Shown here piece by piece: positions 58,241 through 64,000 of a stretch of DNA of 64,000 nucleotides. The notes below the pieces were generated by a model. That model did not search any database and was not told the origin of the DNA. It saw only the letters and a program-made list of their open reading frames with translations. The stretch covers positions 1,922,598 through 1,986,597 of the forward strand of contig SCFE01000044.1 of the NCBI GenBank assembly GCA_004352715.1, given 5' to 3'. Source of the DNA: Hofstenia miamia (lineage: Eukaryota; Xenacoelomorpha; Acoela). Each line of letters begins with the position of its first letter. Within the stretch, counting starts at the first letter, position 1. The position numbers and the translations under genes were made by a program.

Positions 58241-59610
58241 CCACAAGCTACCACTTCCCCCACACCAACTCACACCTCCACCTCCAAAATTCCAGTGAAA
58301 CAATGCATTCTAACACAACTATCTTCACAAACTTCATCTACTACCAGCAGTCACCAGTACACTCACTATCAAGAACTCAATAGTGGAAGGAGAAAAATGA
58401 CATCCCTATTTCAGAGCATCCCAATGCTGCAATTACATTATACATAACAACATCTCAGCAGCAACCCACAATTCAATATCCAAAATACTCTCTATTGGTG
58501 AAAACAAAGTAACCAGTGCTCTATTGGTGAAAACAAAGTAACCAGTGAAGCACTCCCCATAGCAATCAACACTACCAAATTTCCTCAGATTAACACCATT
58601 ATCTTTTACCCAGAAAACTTTCTACAAAAACTAAGCTATGACTGCTTTCACAGCACAGTCCACATCACATTAGACAACAGCATTATTCAAAAAACATTCT
58701 CAAGCTAATCAAAAACAGAAACAGCTGCATCAATATCAACTGGAAAACACTAAACATAGTCTACATACTCAAACAGATAGACAAAGCCAACATAAAAATG
58801 GTTCAAAGCTATGTAGAATATTTCTGCATCATAAGAAAAACTACCTTAGCTCACACTACTGTGCAACAAGAAAAAGGTATCACAAAACTTAATAGACATT
58901 CTCATACACAGATATATGCCACAGTACCATATTATTATGGAACAATGGCAAGCAATTGAGGCAATGCTGCAAGCACAAACTTCAGAGGCCACAGATCCCA
59001 ATTTCCTCCCAATTGCTGTCACAACAATCAGCACATGAATTGCCTTCAAACAGAATCAAAACATGATCAACAACATAAATGAATGCTGGTCTCTCCTAAA
59101 AGCTACGCAACATCACAAAGAACAGTGGCCCACCATGAACATTGAATTGCCTTCCAGTAATTACAACATGTGTGTAGAAAAACTATTAACAGACATCAGT
59201 CAAGCTGTCAATTTCAACTACAAAAAGAATTTCTGACATGAAATTTTCACAGTTAAACAGATCCTAGAAATTACAACTGCTTCCTCAGTATGGCTCCCAG
59301 AAATATTCCTCACCAACATCCATGAATTGAAACTGCCAATCACCCAAGCCAGAAGAATCACATTACCAAAGAAAAAGCCATGAAATAGCAATCACTCCAA
59401 TCTCTTGAAAATTCAAAAATTGGATATTGCAACAGACTCATGTGACCACCTCTCTAATAAAGCAATACCAACAAGTTAGCTGCACTTTTGAAAAACATCT
59501 CATCAGAGTTATCAACCAAAAAATCCTCTCTGTTGTACATCACCCATCATACTACAGAACCACCTTTGAGTTCATGAAAGCAACCTCTACATCTTACACC
59601 CTCACACTAA
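58241..59610 (+). pseudogene. ORF3 of element D, diverged copy
   Basis: A Ser/Thr/Pro-rich stretch (58240-58400, where other copies have QLKG units) is followed by EALPIAINTTKFP, CFHSTVHITLDNSI (58650; compare STVHIMFD in E), later KELPITQ-type and ITLPKKKP with a NSNHSNLLKIQKLDI block corresponding to KKYEIAI-PI--KNWLL out of frame, and CTFEKHLIRVI. The match fades after about 59600. Heavily broken by stops, and by a 29-base tandem duplication at 58490-58547 that shifts the frame. It shows that ORF3 was already present in a more distant lineage. Confidence 0.65.
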
Positions 59611-60114
59611 AAAATACATGCGGGTGCCACAATTTGAACACAATAAGTAATCAAATGATTATCTTGTGTACAAATGACGTAAACATAAAGAAAGAAAAGA
59701 CTTTTAACAAGTTATTATGGAATTTTTCATGTAAAATATGTGTTAGTAAGATAATTTTTGTCAGGTAAATGTACTTCCATGACACAACTAATACTATTAA
59801 ACGTTTGATAGAATAATGTAAGAGAAAAACGGAATGGCTTCAATTAAATAATAATTTTTCTTTCATATGCCCGCACTGTTTTGATGTGATTGTTATCACT
59901 AGAATAGCTAAGGTCGTAAATACAAAGAGATACATACAAAATACTGATTTTGCTGTTGACAATCTTTGTTTTTTCATATAAGTATTGTAGTATTATAATT
60001 GTTTGTCATAATAAATGTTGTTGCAGATTATATTTTTAAACCACAATTTGTAATAATGAATTCATTAGTGATATTATTTAGACAGTATTTTTATTTTTCT
60101 TAATATTTTATGAG
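59611..60114. other. AT-rich noncoding stretch
   Basis: Nothing recognised beyond proximity to the Tc1-like end that follows. Confidence 0.45.
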
Positions 60115-60141
60115 GTGGGCGGATCTTTTTGGCCAATACTG
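60115..60141. mobile_element. Tc1-like terminal inverted repeat end
   Basis: Read on the minus strand, CAGTATTGGCCAAAAAGATC follows a TA dinucleotide (60142-60143). It closely resembles the Tc1 terminus CAGTGCTGGCCAAAAAGAT as I remember it. No partner end or transposase is visible nearby, so only one end of a degraded Tc1/mariner element can be supported. Confidence 0.5.
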
Positions 60142-60143
60142 TA

Positions 60144-62273
60144 TATATATATAGGTTAAGGTTTTTTGTGCAGAATTGCCAAAATCATTGCAATTATTCA
60201 ATGTTATGATTTGATTTTGAATAAATTGCAAGTTATACTTTGAAATTATATAAAAAAGATTAAACCAGAACCCACTGAAAAAATTCTAGGATTGTACTAA
60301 AACTCACGAAGTCGCAAATTAGGTCTAACTGTTGAAAAGGTCAATAAAATGATTTAAAAACTTCCGACAACCACATATATTTTTAGTAGATTTATTCCAT
60401 TAATGAGCATGAAGCTTAAACTACACTGCATTGTGATTATTTTTGTGGAATTTTAGCTCTAATGGAGCATATTGCATTTCTTTCATTATCAAGAGCAAAT
60501 GATATTATTATATTTTAAGGACCCTCGAAAACATAATTTATAAAATATACAACATGGATTTAACAAATGATTGGCTTCACCTATATTAGATAATTGGATA
60601 TTTCACATATAAATTTGCCAGTAGAACTTTGCAATGAAAAAATGCTAAACTTCAAGGCAAGATTTTTCTGTTACTCTTAGTACTATAATTTTCCATTACC
60701 AGATAATTGGTCTCTTTGACAAGCATTGTGATTAATCACCAATACTTGATAATTAATTAAATAAGAAAACGACATATAAAATAAATCTAAGTTCATAATT
60801 AAGAACATTTGCGTCATCATCAATCATTGTAATTTGGGAATTCCGAATTCACCATCTAGAATTTGTAGATAATTAATAATGTAATGTAAGTTAAATTTAA
60901 TAAGATGTTAAACAACTGATCTTCTTTTGCACCACAAAGATATTTAGCTACTTGAATTCATTTTAGTATCCAAATAAATCTAATATGGTCAAAGAACAAA
61001 CTAAAGCCCACCAAAAGTTTATTGAGAAAGAAATTTTTGCAGCTTCAGATTTTTTGGGTAAATAATTATTTGGTAGTACAATAAAAACACTATAATCACT
61101 TACAGGTCATTCACTCGTATTTTTTTAGTTAGGTGATCGATTCAAATTCTTAAGTGTCTGCTAAGGCTCGTTTCAGTCAAAAGCCAAGCAAATGACTTCT
61201 GCTGAACATACTTTTTGCCATACTTTTTCTGACCTGTTTAGCACTTGATTATGATAAATTTACACAGTTAATGCTACTAAAATTCTAATTTATATTGCAC
61301 TCTACTCTTAGTTAGAGAAAGCGCCTTTAAGTTTGCACCTTTCTAACTTTGTTTTTGTGAGGCTAGACAAGAATAGTTTTAAGCTCCAATTCTGTCACAG
61401 AATTTAGTCAGTTTTAATTTATAAGGCATTCAATTAAGAATATCAATTTTCTCTGAAATAGCTCAGTGATGACTTAACTAAATGTTGTCACAGTATTTAC
61501 ATCTACATTTTTTACAAAACAATTATGTGGCGAAATTGAAATATTTTATTATAGCTCAACCATCAAAGCCCCAATGTTACAATTTTTAATGAGCAAATCT
61601 CTGCAATGTGAAAAAAGAAAGGGTAGTTGGGTATTATTATTAGTAACTGTTCTTTACAAATAACATCTTTTTAAGAATGTATAATAATTTGAAATTTGCA
61701 GTGGTAACAATGCAAAGTAACAACAACAACGACCATTTATTAATGTAGCATGTACACATGTACAGTACTTCTCTAATTCCCTGAAAACGATTTACAGGAA
61801 AGCTTGCTCAAATAGATGTTGTTTGCTACCTGAAAAAAATCAGTTTAAAACTCTTGACTTTGGAGATTGCTAGTTTGTTATATTAATACTATACTTGAAG
61901 AACTTGAATGCTATAATTTCATGGAAATTCTATTAATATAAATTTAGGTTGTACCCAAAGAAAACATCTATATTGTGAAATTCTTTTTAGTTTTTCTATA
62001 CTATGAGTTTTTGCATATTTCATTTGCTATGTGAAGAAGACAATCAGTGAAAAATCTATATCAAGCTTAGGACTTCAGGAATTTAAATTTAATATATATG
62101 TGGAAAATCATAGCACACAAGAAGTACTTAGAAAATCTGGAAAAGTCACAAAATATCAGATTCTTCCAATTTGATTTGAGCTCAAAATCATATTCTAGCT
62201 GTTCTTGGGGGTAACAAAATTACATTACACTTTGTTTAACAATTAATGGAGATGATGGAAACCCAAGATTAAA
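60144..62273. other. AT-rich noncoding stretch
   Basis: No gene or element recognised. Confidence 0.45.
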
Positions 62274-62277
62274 TTAT

Positions 62278-63554
62278 TGTAGAATCTTGCCAACAACAAT
62301 TTTAGCTTAATTTAGGATTTGCTTAACCATATTCCTGCTTAACTTAGTATTCAATGTATGACAGACTCCATAAACTCTCCAGTTCTTTATAGTTGTTAAC
62401 TATATTAACTTAATTAATATGACATTAGCTATACTTAATGCTCCAAGTAACAACAACTGATTTAGATTGAGAGTGAGAGATGGTGTGCAGGGTATCAACC
62501 CGACCTGAAGCAATGCATAAGAGGACACTTTGTCTTTGTGAACTAATCCAGCTCTACTTGGACATCAAAGGAAACACCAATGGTTGACTCAGTGCATAAA
62601 ATGTTGTCTCAGAAAACAAGCGTGTGTATTGTGTTGCTAATTTAATGCATTGATTGTTCTTGTTATTGTTGTGGTTAAAATATATGGAAGTAGGAAAGCA
62701 ACCATGGTGCTTTAGCTTGTTATCATTCCCTACATATAATAACCGTAAAGATATAAAGGTACATCCTAGCCCTTGATATATGTGAACAATCAATGTGGTC
62801 AGCAATAAATCTAATTCATAATTCAGTCAAAAGTCAGATAATTTACTAACAGGCAATCAATTGAATAACTAAGAAAAATGATCTAAATAAAACATTGCCT
62901 TTCTCGTGAGGGTTAGCCTAACAATAATAATAATAACTGTTGAATAACAAATGATAGGAAAGTTATAACAAATGAAAACTCCCTATTCTTACACCTAACT
63001 TAAAAGCACATCATGTTAACAACAACTACCAGCCACACTGCCTTTTGAATGGCTGTTGTGTGCAGGCCATTCCAGACTTCCTTTAAATGCAGTTGGGGAC
63101 CACCGTCAGGATTACTCTAGTGCTTCTACAGTTTAGCTTTCTATTGAATTTAATAAAAAAACCTGAAAAGATAAAGAAGTAAATCCAATGAATTTTGTTC
63201 ATCATCAAATAAATCAATTGCACTCTTTTTATACTTAGTAATAGCAAACAATCAAACACTTGGCAAGTACCTGTTTAATCAATGTTGTTGAAAATCTACT
63301 AATTTCCCTCTTTTTCTTTGTCTGCTGCTTTATGCACGTCAGCATTAATTAGCATTTGTGTTTTAGTCTTTTATCATTTGCCAAACAGTACTGCCAAGTG
63401 AATTAATATAGAAATACTGCTTATTATAATTTCACAAATAATATAATTAATAATAATCATGTGTGTACAATTAATCATTATTTTACTTGAGTCTTAGTTC
63501 TTTCCACTCCTTCTCTCAACTTGACCACACATGATATTATGAGATTATGTTACA
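62278..63554 (-). mobile_element. Diverged family-1 LTR, solo, flanked by TTAT
   Basis: Minus-strand start TGTAACATAATCTC at 63554 and end GGCAAGATTCTACA at 62278. Landmarks of family 1 occur in order (AAGTAAATCCAA, GTACCTGTTTAATCAA, AACAATCAATG). TTAT lies on both sides (62274-62277 and 63555-63558), a plausible 4-base target-site duplication. Confidence 0.75.
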
Positions 63555-63558
63555 TTAT

Positions 63559-64000
63559 TGTAGAATCTTGCCAACCTTCATACTGCTAATTATTAGACTA
63601 ATTTAGGAGCTGCTATGACAATTATTTCCTCCTCTAATAGTACGGTAGGTGACAGACTCCATTCTCCATCTCTCTTCTTTCTGTTCTTTTAGTTAGCCAT
63701 TACATACTTATATTATTATCTGATCAACTGCTATTGATACAAAACTAACGACCGATAATTTAGATCCAAGACACGAGACAGAGGGTACAAAGTACAGGGT
63801 GCGCTTACCCGACCTGCAACAAAGCACAAAAGAGGAATTGAAGAATTACGCTATAACGAGTATTTCCATGCGATACTGGCACATCGATAGAGACACCAAC
63901 CACAACTTAGATGACTCAGTGTAATGGAATAGTGTGCATGAATATAATGGTGATACTGTGTGATACCTTACGAATTTATTGTATTGATTGTTCTTGTTAT
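63559..64000 (-). mobile_element. Second diverged family-1 LTR, running off the window
   Basis: Starts (LTR 3' end, minus strand) with TGTAGAATCTTGCC directly after TTAT and parallels 62278-62660 to the window end (shared GACAGACTCCAT, CCCGACCTG, ATTGATTGTTCTTGTTAT). It may be a second solo LTR or the 5' LTR of an element that continues beyond the window. Confidence 0.7.

Noticed and set aside
1-64000. tRNA, rRNA or other structured RNA genes
   Set aside because: I looked for cloverleaf-like and rRNA-like stretches by eye and found none I can support; a covariance-model scan would be decisive.

Overview
The window is AT-rich, intron-bearing DNA from an invertebrate animal. The evidence is spliced C-type lectin exons with GT/AG junctions, long AT-rich introns, (TA)n microsatellites and many LTR and non-LTR retrotransposon remnants. 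No bacterial or viral genome organisation is seen, and I cannot name the species or phylum from sequence alone. Almost no intact host gene is present; about two thirds of the window is mobile DNA in various states of decay.

Layout. 0-2.3 kb: two broken LINE reverse transcriptases pointing towards each other across an N gap. 2.3-15.6 kb: the only recognisable host locus, a plus-strand C-type lectin-like domain split over exons at 6676-6836, 11324-11468 and about 13321-13538, with a LINE fragment and microsatellites in its introns and a foldback-type element (13779-14689) just downstream. 16-20 kb: minus-strand LINE debris around an LTR-family-2 copy. 20-52 kb: a pile of Ty3/gypsy-type LTR retrotransposons on both strands, which I call element 1 (+), C (-), A (+), A2/F (+), E (-) and B (-). 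53.5-59.6 kb: a more diverged plus-strand relative (D). 59.6-62.3 kb: little except a Tc1-like inverted-repeat end. 62.3-64 kb: two minus-strand LTRs side by side, separated by TTAT.

The Ty3/gypsy elements share one plan, readable by comparing copies: LTR (TG...CA, TATA box) - primer-binding site matching a tRNA-Arg 3' end - gag (coiled coil, capsid-like region, one CCHC knuckle) - a TTTAAAC slip site at or just before the gag stop - pol in the -1 frame (protease DTG, RT YIDD, RNase H, integrase HHCC and D-D-35-E, GPF-like module) - a third, very long ORF (ORF3, pieced together at very roughly 1,250-1,300 codons) that starts inside the last 41-44 bases of pol - polypurine tract - LTR. ORF3 opens with a basic leader and repeated QLKG-containing units and continues into a large domain I do not recognise. 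It is present in at least five copies bounded by different LTR families, has no evident signal peptide or membrane anchor, and is the most novel thing here.

Every pol and ORF3 copy is broken. A frequent lesion is TGA where sister copies have Arg or Gln, and one site is CGA in a duplicated copy of the same locus, so CpG decay is a likely major cause. The assembly is also flawed: several single-N joins are flanked by nearly identical sequence, so apparent tandem duplications at 31.8-33.0, 35.4-36.2, 38.5-40.2, 43.8-44.0 and 55.5-56.0 kb are probably unmerged contig ends or alleles.
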